This document shows, in pieces, positions 1 to 7,737 of a stretch of DNA of 9,856 nucleotides. Every line of letters starts with the position of its first letter. The first letter of the stretch is position 1. The notes under the pieces were generated by a model. That model was not told where the DNA came from and made no database searches. It saw only the letters and a program-made list of their open reading frames with translations. The DNA is from Verrucomicrobia bacterium UBA6015 (GTDB lineage Bacteria > Verrucomicrobiota > Kiritimatiellia > UBA8416). Made by a program: the position numbers and the translations under genes. The stretch spans positions 1-9,856 of the forward strand of contig DIZZ01000048.1 in the NCBI GenBank assembly GCA_002428045.1, read 5' to 3'.

Positions 1-2
1 AG

Positions 3-98
3 CCCGCAGGAGATAAGAAAAAGCAACGCCGGCAAGCCAGCCCTCGCGCCGAAACCCCACCCGAATCTGGCCGCCGCCAGCGGAGGCCTCGAAGCTAG
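3..98 (+). CDS. Possible 3' end of an upstream gene (basic, Pro-rich tail)
   Basis: One frame is open from the window edge to a TAG at 96-98 and reads as a very basic, proline-rich tail containing GDKKKQRRQ and ending in RRQRRPRS. Such tails are common at the ends of RNA helicases and other RNA-binding proteins, but 31 residues of low-complexity sequence cannot identify a family. A second frame ends much earlier, at a TAA at 14-16, after the residues ARRR, so the upstream gene could equally well end there. Only a wider window would decide. This is a guess that some gene ends here, not a functional call. Confidence 0.22.
   Translation, partial: PAGDKKKQRRQASPRAETPPESGRRQRRPRS
69..88 (+). other. 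GC-rich stem-loop upstream of xrtK
   Basis: The arms GGCC and GGCC flank an inner CCG/CGG stem around a CCAG loop, with a single G/A mismatch between the two stems. No T-run follows on either strand, so it is not a standard intrinsic terminator. If the upstream gene ends at 16 it could slow or end transcription; if that gene ends at 98 it lies inside coding sequence and may be chance in GC-rich DNA. The rest of 99-217 shows no convincing promoter or RNA gene. Confidence 0.25.
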
Positions 99-217
99 AC
101 CCTGTCCGAAAAGGTCAGCGCGAATTGATCATCTGATGTGGTTTGACGACGGGTTGAGTTGGCAGAGGACACAGGTTCACCCCGTGAAAGCATCGCAGAC
201 AACATCCGCCGGTAAAC

Positions 218-739
218 ATGATCATGAAACCATCCCCCTCACAGCAGGCAACGCTGATCACGCTCGCGGTGATCGTGGCCTTGTCGCCCTTGACGGTTCT
301 GGCTCCCGGGTTCCGCCTGGCCGTGTTCGCCCATCCTGCCGCCCGCCTCTCGGCGCTTTTCCTTGGGGCCGACTGCGTGCCGGTGGATCAGGGGTACATG
401 ATTGCACATGCCGCCCTGCCGGTCTGGATCTCGCCCGCCTGCAGCGGCATCAGCTTCTTCGTGCTGCTGGCGGCGATGGGACTCGGGCTTGCCCATCGCA
501 CCCGCAAACTCAGCGCCGCCGCCGTGTTCATCACCGCGCTCATGGCCTACGCGCTCACGATACTGGTCAATACCTGCCGGATCACGGTCGGATTCCATGC
601 GTCCGTGTGGGCGCGTGCCATCCTGCCATCCTCGATGTGGGCAGGGGTTCACCTGTCGGTCGGGGTGTTTGTATTCCTGAGTGCGCTCGTCGGTGCCTAT
701 GCGATCGCCGAATGGACGGTGATACGCCAGGCGCGGTAG
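218..739 (+). CDS. xrtK: Exosortase K (XrtK), membrane sorting transpeptidase
   Basis: A 173-residue, strongly hydrophobic protein of the exosortase/archaeosortase family. These integral-membrane cysteine enzymes recognise a C-terminal tripartite signal (short motif, membrane helix, basic end), cleave it and probably pass the protein to a surface anchor. The family's active-site signatures are all present: SPACSGISFF with Cys75, NTCRI with Arg121, and a later His145 in GVHLSVG. Membrane helices are likely near 10-30, 35-50, 75-92, 100-118 and 145-168. The short length and the presence downstream of a large sorted membrane protein (2200-5127) point to the XrtK type, known as a one-enzyme, one-substrate system with MSEP-CTERM proteins. 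The start is ATG 218, since a TGA lies in frame at 185-187; ATG 224 is an alternative. No strong RBS is visible. Exosortase family membership is near certain; the K subtype rests partly on context. Confidence 0.87.
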   Translation: MIMKPSPSQQATLITLAVIVALSPLTVLAPGFRLAVFAHPAARLSALFLGADCVPVDQGYMIAHAALPVWISPACSGISFFVLLAAMGLGLAHRTRKLSAAAVFITALMAYALTILVNTCRITVGFHASVWARAILPSSMWAGVHLSVGVFVFLSALVGAYAIAEWTVIRQAR

Positions 740-740
740 A

Positions 741-839
741 ATGCTTTACACTTGCTTGTTTAAAAATCTATTCATTTTCTATTCACTGATTTCACTAATT
801 GCTTTATTTATTGGGTTTTATTTATTATTTATTCTATTC
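741..839 (+). promoter_or_regulatory. AT-rich promoter/operator island before the HipA-like gene
   Basis: This 100-base gap is very AT-rich between GC-rich genes. A -35-like TTTACA lies at 745-750 and a weaker -10-like TCTATT at 767-772 (16-base spacing). The heptamer CTATTCA occurs at 768-774, 779-785 and 834-840; the first two copies start 11 bases apart, about one helical turn, and the last runs into the ATG. TTCACT is also doubled at 782-787 and 791-796. Because the next gene encodes a protein with its own helix-turn-helix, self-repression here is a reasonable inference. No Shine-Dalgarno sequence is visible. Confidence 0.5.
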
Positions 840-2183
840 ATGAATATGCATAACCTTGAACTGGAACGTGAGTTCTGCCGGCGGGGAATCTGCTCGGCGG
901 CTGAATTGGCGGGGGCACTGGGAATCAGTCAGCCGACACTGTCGCGTACGCTGGCAGCCCTTCCGCCCGGGCGGGTGCATCGTATGGGGCGCGGGCGCCG
1001 TACGCGCTACGCCCTGCATCAACGCATCGAGGGACTGGGAAATCACTGGCCTTTGTATCAGATCGACGAGAATGGCGAACCGAGCCATGTGGCGGAGCTA
1101 CACGCCCTGCAAGGCGGTTCCTGGCATGTGGAGCAGAAACAACCCTGGAATACGCTGCAGGGCTCACTTTTCCCGGATGGCGTGTACCCCGGCTGGCCCT
1201 GGTTCCTGGATGACTTGCGGCCACAGGGTTTTCTCGGGCGGCTTTTTGCCCGTTGCATTTCCACCGAGTACCACGTACCGCCCGATCCGCGACTGTGGAC
1301 ACCGGAACATATCCTCTCGGCCCTGCTGCGCAAAGGATCCGACCTGACGGGGGCTTTCGTCATTGGCGAGGACATGCTGGCCCAGGCCCGCCTGCGGTCG
1401 GCTTCCGCGGCAATTCCCAGAACCGAAAGGGCGGGTGCGTATGCGCTGCTAGCCGAGTCCGTCCTGGAGGGACAATGGCCGGGATCATCCGCTGCCGGTG
1501 AACAGCCGAAATTCATTGCCCGCACACAGGATACCGCCGGACGGACCTGTCCGGTCATCGTCAAATTCAGCGGCGATATGAACGATCCGGCACAAGCCCG
1601 CCGGGCGAACCTGCTGGTGGCTGAATCCCTGGCCAACGAAACATTGCTGGCGGCGGGGATCCCTGCGGCCAGCACGGAAATCCTCTATGACCAGAACCGC
1701 TGTTATCTGGAATCCACGCGGTTTGACCGGACCTCGGCGGGCGGCAGGCGGCATCTGGTTTCGCTGCTGGCGCTCGACGCCGCGTATTACGGCGATCTTA
1801 CCAGCCCTTGGTTTCAGGCCGCCCGGCGTCTGGAGCATGACGGAATCCTGGATGCCGTGTCAGCGGAACGCCTGCGGCTGCTTTGGTGGTTCGGGCAGTG
1901 CATTGGCAACAGCGATATGCATTACGGCAACATCAGCCTGCATCTGGGTTCCGACTGGCCCTGCCAACTGGCCCCGGTCTATGACATGTCGCCTATGGCA
2001 CTGCACCCGCGCAGCGACGGTTCACTGCCGACACACCTGCCGACAGTCCTGCCGCCTCCGCCGGAAGAGGCTGATGCGTTTGAACGCGCGGCCGACCTCG
2101 CGGCGGATTACCACGGACGATTGCGGTCGGACCCTCGCCTCAGCTCATCGTTCAAAACTGCCATCGACAATCGTTCGACATAG
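840..2183 (+). CDS. yjjJ: HipA-family kinase with N-terminal HTH (YjjJ/HipH type)
   Basis: A 447-residue protein, close in length to E. coli YjjJ (HipH), the HipA-family toxin-like protein that carries its own DNA-binding domain. Residues 8-60 form a winged helix with LGISQPTLSR (27-36) as recognition region and a basic wing, GRGRRTRYAL (50-59). The HipA serine/threonine kinase fold follows: GEQPK at 220-224 (nucleotide loop), VIVKFS with Lys242 (ATP-binding lysine), FDR, then the catalytic stretch GNSDMHYGN with Asp359 and Asn364, and VYDM with metal-binding Asp382. All key kinase residues are kept, so it is probably active. Start ATG 840 (or 846) is chosen because the reading frame upstream to 741 only translates the AT-rich promoter. 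It sits between an exosortase gene and its likely substrate gene and ends 16 bases before the latter, suggesting co-transcription. No separate HipB-like antitoxin is seen. Its target is unknown. Confidence 0.87.
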   Translation: MNMHNLELEREFCRRGICSAAELAGALGISQPTLSRTLAALPPGRVHRMGRGRRTRYALHQRIEGLGNHWPLYQIDENGEPSHVAELHALQGGSWHVEQKQPWNTLQGSLFPDGVYPGWPWFLDDLRPQGFLGRLFARCISTEYHVPPDPRLWTPEHILSALLRKGSDLTGAFVIGEDMLAQARLRSASAAIPRTERAGAYALLAESVLEGQWPGSSAAGEQPKFIARTQDTAGRTCPVIVKFSGDMNDPAQARRANLLVAESLANETLLAAGIPAASTEILYDQNRCYLESTRFDRTSAGGRRHLVSLLALDAAYYGDLTSPWFQAARRLEHDGILDAVSAERLRLLWWFGQCIGNSDMHYGNISLHLGSDWPCQLAPVYDMSPMALHPRSDGSLPTHLPTVLPPPPEEADAFERAADLAADYHGRLRSDPRLSSSFKTAIDNRST

Positions 2184-2187
2184 AAAT

Positions 2188-2192
2188 AGAGG
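2188..2192 (+). promoter_or_regulatory. RBS fixing the start of the MSEP-CTERM-like gene
   Basis: AGAGG lies 7 bases before ATG 2200 and only 4 bases before the in-frame GTG 2197. This favours the ATG and rules out the long open frame that extends upstream through the HipA-like gene. Confidence 0.6.
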
Positions 2193-2199
2193 TAACGTG

Positions 2200-5127
2200 A
2201 TGATCAAGACCGTGAATGAGACCATGAAACATCCCCGCATGCTGCTGTGGTTCATGCTGGCGCCGCAACTCCTGCTGCTCCTGCTCAATGGGCGTGCCTG
2301 GCGGATTGTGCATGGCGAGATGAATCCCGAACAACTACAGTTCGCGCTGTGGATCGGCCTGTACCAGGCCGCCCTGCTACTGGTGGCGACCGCAGAGTGG
2401 GCCGTGCTGCACAGGCTGAAGCGTCCGGTACACCTGGCCCTTTGCGCCCTGGTCCTGCTGGCGGGAATCGGGTATCTGTGGCTCTTCACCGCCTGTTTCG
2501 CGCGTCTCATCCCTACGACCATCGCCGACTGGATGCTGCCGGGATCACAGATCCTCTACTACCAGTACGCCTTGATCATGCCCGCCATGTTTTATGCCGG
2601 ACTGCGCCTGGCCTGCTTCCCGGCCCGTCTCGGCAAGGCGGCGGATATCGGCGCGTCCCTGGCCGCCGTGATCGTGCTTCCGCTGACCTGGTACGTCGGA
2701 CTGCGCGTCTTCGATGCCCTCTGGCGCTTCGCGAATCTGGAGACCTGGGTGATCCTGACGCTGGCCGTGGGGTCGACGGTGATCCTGCTGATCGCCTTCC
2801 TGCGCCTCCTGACCTATGCCTACACCGGGCTCGCATCCGTAAGCTGGGGGCGTCCGGTGATGCTCTTTACCGCCGGGCTGGTGGCCCCGATCGGCGGCTT
2901 GCTGCTGAACCGCAAGATCCCCTTCCCCTATGATTTCCAGTCGCAGTCCGTCTATGTGCTGACCTGCGTGAACGCCCTGCTGCTCCTGCTGCCGTTCACG
3001 GACAGGCAAGGACGCCGCACGCTCGTGTGGACACTGCGCTGTGTGACGTACCCGTTCTCGCTCTACTTCTTCGTCGTCTTTCTGCCCTTCCTGCCACTGT
3101 CGCTACCGGCGATGATCGCCGCCGGAGCAGGATTCCTGATCCTGGCACCCACCCTGCTGTTCCTCGTGCATACGCGCACGCTGATCGAGGAAGGCGGAAT
3201 AATCCGGGCACGACTCGGAACCGTCCGCGTGCTGGCCCTGTTCGTGGCCTGCGCCGCCCTGATCCCGCTGGCGCTTACGGGACGTTCACTACTCGACAAG
3301 CAGGCCCTCACCCGCGCGCTCGATGCCGCCTACCGTCCGGATTACGCATCGGGGCTTGCCGAAGTCAACCGCTCCGCCCTGAAACGGACCTTGAACCGCC
3401 TGCATGATATCAAGTACGGCATCTACCTGCCGTTTATTACCGACAGTTACGATGCCCTCGTGCTGGACGGCATGATCCTGCCGGACCGCAAGATCGAGCA
3501 TCTGGAAACCATGTTCTTCGGACAGGCTTCCGAACGGAAAAAAAGCGACTGGATGTTCACGGACATCTTCAATCCGGCCTCGGCCAGGCGGCGCGACCGC
3601 AACCAGAATCGCGTCCGGCTTCCGCCGCGAAACGTGCAACTTGCCAGCACTCAAACCCATGCCCTGACGGCCGGCGACACCACGACCGCGACGCTCGTGT
3701 TGACCCTGCAGAACGAGAACGATCAAAGCGATAGCGCTGAATACGTGGCCGATATCACCCTGCCCGACGGCGTATTCATCACCGGCTACTGGCTGCACAT
3801 CGGCAAGGAACGCGTGCCCGGCCGGATCTTTGAAAAGAAAGCCGCCATGTGGGTCTACCACATGATCCGCGACCAGACCCGCCGCGATCCCGGCATGCTG
3901 GTCTATGCTGGCGGGGATACCGTACGCCTGAGCGTCTTCCCCTTCGCAGCCGCCGAGACGCGCACCACGGAAATCGCCTTCAGCTATCCGACGGGCATGT
4001 CGCCGCGCTTGCAAATTGGCGAAAGGGTGATCGACCTCGAATCGCCAACCCCCGCGCAACCGACGGTTTTCATGCACCGCGAGGCCAATACGACCACCCT
4101 GCTGATCCCGGCGACCGCCGCCGCCGCGCTACCGGCAGTCACACGCACACCCTACCTCCACCTGATCGTGGATTGTTCCGAACGGGCGGCGTCCGCCTAC
4201 GCCGGATTCACACAAACGATCGACCGCCTACGTGCGCAAGTCCCCGGCATCAAAAGCTGCCAGATCACACTGGCAAACTACGAATACACACCGATCACAT
4301 CTGCACCGGTTCCCCTCGCGGACGCCGCCCGTGTCATCGCCGGGCATGAAGGCTCGCTACCGTTCCGCGGGGCCTTGTGCCCCGAGCGCGCGATCAAGAG
4401 CGCCTTGCTTACCCTGCGCGACACCCCGGTGATCGGCGACGACAACCTCCCGATGGTCCCGGTCTTCGTAATCATCAAAGCTGCCGACTCGCCCCTTTTG
4501 CGTGAGGAGGACGGCTTCGGCCCCTTCGCTGACATCGCCCCCGATATGGACGACTATTACGCCTGCCGCCCCGACGGCCAGCTCGACGCCTATCCGTTCC
4601 GCAGGACACCGACACACATCGTATCCGCCATCCCCCCGCCCCAGCCTGCCATCCTGCTGCGCTCAGGCACCACCTATGCGGCCTGCCCGACTGACCGTGC
4701 CAGCGTGGAACGGCTGCTGGCTGGCGCATCCCCGGAATACTACGACATGACCAGCGGCGGCTTCCGCCCGTTGGAGCGCCTACAACCATTGTCTGGCGAC
4801 AGCCTGACCGCACAGGGACTGACGCTGATGCGAACATGGGAGCAGACACAATTTGAACCGCGCCTCGCGGATGCCGCCCGCCCCGAACTGCTCGCCCGCA
4901 GCCGCGCCAGCGGCATCCTCCTGCCCACGACCGCCTACATCGTGGTCGAGAACCAGGCCCAATGGGACATGCTGCAGCGTGCAGAGGCGAAATCGCTCAA
5001 GGCCGACAGCAAACTCGAGTTTGACGAATTCATCGAATCCCCGGCCCCGCCCCTCTGGCTCCTGGCCCCCATCGTTCTATGGCTTACCGCACGAACAAGA
5101 CGAAAAAACAATCAAAATGGAAAATAG
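2200..5127 (+). CDS. MSEP-CTERM-type sorted membrane protein with VIT domain
   Basis: A 975-residue protein, close to the usual length (over 900) of the MSEP-CTERM family paired with exosortase K. Residues 1-361 hold about ten hydrophobic segments, the last near 343-361. Residues 490-610 match a VIT domain (vault/inter-alpha-trypsin type): ITLPDGVFITGYW, then RDQTRRDPGML with Asp563, then VRLSVFPF. Residues 650-800 look vWA-like, with LIVDCSER at 655-662, but the metal site DxSxS is incomplete (Asp658, Ser660, then Arg662). The end is a tripartite sorting-like signal: IESPAPP near 945-951, the helix LWLLAPIVLWLTA (952-964) and the basic RTRRKNN. In most family members the motif is MSEP; here IESP takes its place. 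The VIT and vWA parts should face the periplasm or surface. Role unknown; inter-alpha-trypsin-like proteins often act in adhesion or assembly. The gene lies 16 bases after the HipA-like gene and in the same cluster as xrtK. Confidence 0.85.
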   Translation: MIKTVNETMKHPRMLLWFMLAPQLLLLLLNGRAWRIVHGEMNPEQLQFALWIGLYQAALLLVATAEWAVLHRLKRPVHLALCALVLLAGIGYLWLFTACFARLIPTTIADWMLPGSQILYYQYALIMPAMFYAGLRLACFPARLGKAADIGASLAAVIVLPLTWYVGLRVFDALWRFANLETWVILTLAVGSTVILLIAFLRLLTYAYTGLASVSWGRPVMLFTAGLVAPIGGLLLNRKIPFPYDFQSQSVYVLTCVNALLLLLPFTDRQGRRTLVWTLRCVTYPFSLYFFVVFLPFLPLSLPAMIAAGAGFLILAPTLLFLVHTRTLIEEGGIIRARLGTVRVLALFVACAALIPLALTGRSLLDKQALTRALDAAYRPDYASGLAEVNRSALKRTLNRLHDIKYGIYLPFITDSYDALVLDGMILPDRKIEHLETMFFGQASERKKSDWMFTDIFNPASARRRDRNQNRVRLPPRNVQLASTQTHALTAGDTTTATLVLTLQNENDQSDSAEYVADITLPDGVFITGYWLHIGKERVPGRIFEKKAAMWVYHMIRDQTRRDPGMLVYAGGDTVRLSVFPFAAAETRTTEIAFSYPTGMSPRLQIGERVIDLESPTPAQPTVFMHREANTTTLLIPATAAAALPAVTRTPYLHLIVDCSERAASAYAGFTQTIDRLRAQVPGIKSCQITLANYEYTPITSAPVPLADAARVIAGHEGSLPFRGALCPERAIKSALLTLRDTPVIGDDNLPMVPVFVIIKAADSPLLREEDGFGPFADIAPDMDDYYACRPDGQLDAYPFRRTPTHIVSAIPPPQPAILLRSGTTYAACPTDRASVERLLAGASPEYYDMTSGGFRPLERLQPLSGDSLTAQGLTLMRTWEQTQFEPRLADAARPELLARSRASGILLPTTAYIVVENQAQWDMLQRAEAKSLKADSKLEFDEFIESPAPPLWLLAPIVLWLTARTRRKNNQNGK

Positions 5128-5164
5128 ATTCGACAAAATCGGTCAATTATAGAAAAATGTTTTT
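5128..5164 (+). promoter_or_regulatory. Short AT-rich leader with possible -10 box
   Basis: These 37 bases are AT-rich. TATAGA at 5148-5153 is a passable -10 element, but no good -35 sits at the right distance. If used, transcription would start only about 5 bases before the ATG at 5165, giving an almost leaderless mRNA, which would fit the absence of a Shine-Dalgarno sequence. Read-through from the upstream gene is an equally good explanation. Confidence 0.25.
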
Positions 5165-6520
5165 ATGAAAAGGGATATTGAATCGGTTTTGTTGGATATG
5201 TTGCAAGATCGGCAACAGCGAGAGGTGATCCTCGTCGAGGGGGCTCGTCAGGTTGGTAAATCGACGTTGGTGAAGCAGGTGCTCTCGCAAGTAGGGGGTG
5301 AGCATGTTTCGATGGATCTGGAAAAGGACCGCAAGATTGCTCGCCTAATCGATAAGACGACGGATTTCGAGGATTTCCGGGCGTTGATGAAGGATCATTG
5401 CGGTTTGCGCGCGAAGGACAGTATTCTGTTTATTGATGAGGCGCAGGAATCGCCGGTACTGGCCCGGTATGTCAAATCCTTCAAGGAGGATTGGGAGGGG
5501 GTCCGCGTGATCCTGACCGGATCATCCATGCATCGCTTGTTCGGGCCGGATGTCCGAATCCCGGTTGGCCGTACGCGCAGCCTATGCGTGTTCCCGTTCA
5601 GTTTTTCAGAATTCCTGCGTTGCCTAGGCGAGGTGGAGTTGGCCGATCTGGTACGAGGAGCACCGGAGGCGATTCCGGCCTCCCGCCATGCCTATCTTAT
5701 CGAACGCTACGACCGGTATCTGCACGTGGGTGGGTATCCCGAAGCGGTCAAGGCACTGGCCGCCGGGGCAGCGCCGGAGCCGGTCGTTGATGAGATCATG
5801 GGGATGCTTCAGGATGATTTCGCCCGCAAGGAGGATTACGATCCGACGCTGTTCGAGCAGACCATCAGGGCGGTTGCAAATCATGTGGGGAGTCCCTCGA
5901 AATATACCCACATCGATGCCACCAAATATTACGCCAGAAAGGTGCTCGCAGACCTGTGTGCATGGCATCTGGTATTGGAGGTGCATGTCCAACCGCTTGA
6001 CCCTCAGCACGCCGATTTCCTACCGAAACGCTACCTGCATGATCTTGGCGTGGTCAGTCGCTTTCGGAGTATGGCGGTTCCTTCGATCTCCCTGCTGAAC
6101 ACATTGGACGCCTCCTTGCGTGCGCCGTTAGGTGGACTTTTCGAGAATGCCGTCCTCTTGAGTCTGCATGAAGGAGCTTCCGCCAAAAAGCGGATCAGCA
6201 CATGGCGACAGGGGGCTGCAAGTGCGGTGGAAGTGGATTTTGTGATGGATGCGGTTGAGCTGGGGATGAAGATCCCGATTGAATGCAAGGCGGCGCTACA
6301 CGTCAAACGGCGTCACACCGAGAGTCTGATGGCCTACCTAAGGGCAACCCATCAGCACGTGGGGATCCTCGTCAGTGCCGCCCCGCTTGGTTTGGTATCC
6401 AGCGGGGAAGGGTTCTGCATACTGAATGTGCCAATTTATCTGGCGACAAGCCAAAATCTTGCCCATTATGCGAAGGGGTGTGTAGACGCCCCGCAGAAAT
6501 TCAACTCCCCCGATAACTGA
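5165..6520 (+). CDS. AAA_14/DUF4143 family ATPase
   Basis: A 451-residue, complete member of the widespread ATPase family with an N-terminal AAA domain and C-terminal DUF4143. Walker A is GARQVGKST at 26-34 (Lys32), Walker B is ILFIDEAQE at 87-95 (Asp91, Glu92), and the sensor region is ILTGSS at 116-121, followed by GRTRSLCVFPFSFSEF, the typical family stretch. The C-terminal part carries EVDFV (Asp358) and PIECK (Glu373, Lys375), the spacing expected for a PD-(D/E)xK nuclease-like fold, as in other DUF4143 proteins. The biological role of the family is not established; copies are numerous, patchily spread and often in variable regions. Start ATG 5165 gives the normal N-terminus, although no RBS is visible. 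Codon choice appears less biased to C/G endings than in the preceding gene, which would fit separate acquisition. It does not look functionally tied to the exosortase cluster. Confidence 0.92.
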   Translation: MKRDIESVLLDMLQDRQQREVILVEGARQVGKSTLVKQVLSQVGGEHVSMDLEKDRKIARLIDKTTDFEDFRALMKDHCGLRAKDSILFIDEAQESPVLARYVKSFKEDWEGVRVILTGSSMHRLFGPDVRIPVGRTRSLCVFPFSFSEFLRCLGEVELADLVRGAPEAIPASRHAYLIERYDRYLHVGGYPEAVKALAAGAAPEPVVDEIMGMLQDDFARKEDYDPTLFEQTIRAVANHVGSPSKYTHIDATKYYARKVLADLCAWHLVLEVHVQPLDPQHADFLPKRYLHDLGVVSRFRSMAVPSISLLNTLDASLRAPLGGLFENAVLLSLHEGASAKKRISTWRQGAASAVEVDFVMDAVELGMKIPIECKAALHVKRRHTESLMAYLRATHQHVGILVSAAPLGLVSSGEGFCILNVPIYLATSQNLAHYAKGCVDAPQKFNSPDN

Positions 6521-6629
6521 CCCATTATCCCCCCCCTTATACACCAGATATTCTGCTTCACCGTCAACGCTACGCATATAACGCCGAAAACGACTGCTAT
6601 GGCTTCTATTGCTGTCATAACTATATTCC
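6521..6629. other. Convergent intergenic stretch, no terminator seen
   Basis: This gap lies between the plus-strand ATPase gene and the minus-strand glycohydrolase gene. It contains a run of eight C at 6529-6536 but no convincing stem-loop with a T-tract in either direction. No small gene is apparent. Confidence 0.5.
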
Positions 6630-7694
6630 TCAATAGGGATGCAAAAGACGACGGAATCCGTGCAACAACACGACAAAAAGGAAGTATACATTTCTAAGTA
6701 ATACGCCAGGCCAAAAATACCGAATGGGGGTCATGATCGCTTCCCCTGAGACTTTCGCGGCAAGCGCATCGGCCAATTCTCGCATCTTACCCGTGCTACG
6801 GGGCCAATCCTTGATGCCGTCAATCCATACCGAAGGAATGCCCGTCTCACCGACGGTCAGGCCTGCGAGTGCGCCAGCTATCGCACCGGTCGTATCTGTA
6901 TCGCCTCCACATTCCCAAAGGGCCGTGAGTGTTTTCTCGTAATTCCCGTAATGAACATACCACGCAAAAAGAACCATGGGCACGGTGTGGTAGATGTAAC
7001 CCGTAATACCATTCTTTAAACCCATCTTGTCTGCAAACGCTTCGACAGATAACCCATCCTCACAGGCACGCTCGATACTCGAGACCAGCCCTCGCCATGT
7101 GTTGTCTGCACTGATCGAAGACAACCGTTGAATGAATTCACCCAGAGCAGGGCGGCTGGTAAGATCGGCTCGGACAATCCACGACGCGATTTGCGAAACG
7201 GCTTTGGCCGCAATCAGAGCTTTTGGATCTGTATGGGTAATACAGGTAGAACGTTCCGTTAGTTCGTCATTCCATTCCGGTTCGTCAGCAAAGAATGCAC
7301 CAATAGGGGCGACCCGCATGGCGGGACCATTGCCAGCGGAAAATACGCCACTTTTTTCCGGAGAGAATCCTATGCAAATTTTTATAATCGCGCGTCCCGT
7401 GGCCATGCCTATGCCTGCTGGAAGCGACAACAGCCACCATCGAAGGCACATGGCTAATCTTTGGATAAACAGATTGGCATCATCGGAATGAGCCAGCAAG
7501 CATTGGCAGACAAAGATCGTGTGCTCTGTATCGTCGCTGATCATGCCTTTGCCGAAAACGAGACGGTGTCGCCATGGACCCTTGAACATCTTTCTTGCCC
7601 GTGACTTGCTGACGCCTTCTGCCGGAAGACCCACAGCGTCACCTACGGCCGTGCCCAAGATCAGCCCTCTGAATCTGTCTTTGACTGCGATCAC
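6630..7694 (-). CDS. ADP-ribosylglycohydrolase (DraG/ARH family)
   Basis: A 354-residue member of the ADP-ribosylglycohydrolase family. These binuclear-magnesium enzymes cut the N- or O-glycosidic bond of ADP-ribosyl groups on proteins, nucleic acids or small molecules. Visible signatures in order: GLILGTAVGDAVGLPAEG (10-27), the metal-binding SDDTEHT (53-59), GNGPAMRVAPIG (121-132), THTDP (153-157) and CGGDTDTTGAIAG (262-274) with Asp265, Asp267 and Thr268. All metal ligands appear kept, so it should be active. The C-terminus (325-354) is unusually hydrophobic, ending in LHGFRRLLHPY, and may be a packing helix or a membrane contact. It starts with GTG at 7694, backed by a strong RBS, 43 bases after the radical SAM-Nudix gene on the same strand, so the two are probably one operon. 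The true substrate cannot be read from sequence; no ADP-ribosyltransferase partner is in view. Confidence 0.94.
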   Translation of the reverse strand: MIAVKDRFRGLILGTAVGDAVGLPAEGVSKSRARKMFKGPWRHRLVFGKGMISDDTEHTIFVCQCLLAHSDDANLFIQRLAMCLRWWLLSLPAGIGMATGRAIIKICIGFSPEKSGVFSAGNGPAMRVAPIGAFFADEPEWNDELTERSTCITHTDPKALIAAKAVSQIASWIVRADLTSRPALGEFIQRLSSISADNTWRGLVSSIERACEDGLSVEAFADKMGLKNGITGYIYHTVPMVLFAWYVHYGNYEKTLTALWECGGDTDTTGAIAGALAGLTVGETGIPSVWIDGIKDWPRSTGKMRELADALAAKVSGEAIMTPIRYFWPGVLLRNVYFLFVVLLHGFRRLLHPY

Positions 7695-7700
7695 GCTCTT

Positions 7701-7706
7701 CTCCTC
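7701..7706 (-). promoter_or_regulatory. Strong RBS for the ADP-ribosylglycohydrolase gene
   Basis: On the minus strand GAGGAG lies 6 bases before the GTG start at 7694-7692. It supports the non-ATG start and shows that this gene has its own translation start within the operon. Confidence 0.75.
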
Positions 7707-7737
7707 ACCCCGATCTCCAGCTGCAATCAGGACTATC

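Noticed and set aside
136..789. 217-codon ORF over xrtK
   Set aside because: Its composition is that of an out-of-frame GC-rich shadow, while the overlapping frame carries clear exosortase motifs.
741..839. N-terminal extension of the HipA-like protein forming a membrane helix
   Set aside because: The open frame from ATG 741 merely translates AT-rich promoter DNA. YjjJ-type proteins begin directly with the helix-turn-helix, and the 447-residue form from 840 matches the family length.
1687..2199. Upstream extension of the MSEP-CTERM-like protein
   Set aside because: It overlaps the conserved kinase core of the HipA-like gene in another frame, and an RBS precedes ATG 2200.
3289..4077. 262-codon antisense ORF inside the MSEP-CTERM-like gene
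   Set aside because: No domain pattern is visible; it lies opposite the conserved VIT region and is explained by GC-rich codon bias.
6338..6691. Minus-strand ORF across the convergent junction
   Set aside because: It overlaps the ends of two well-supported genes, contains the eight-base C/G run and shows no recognisable motif.
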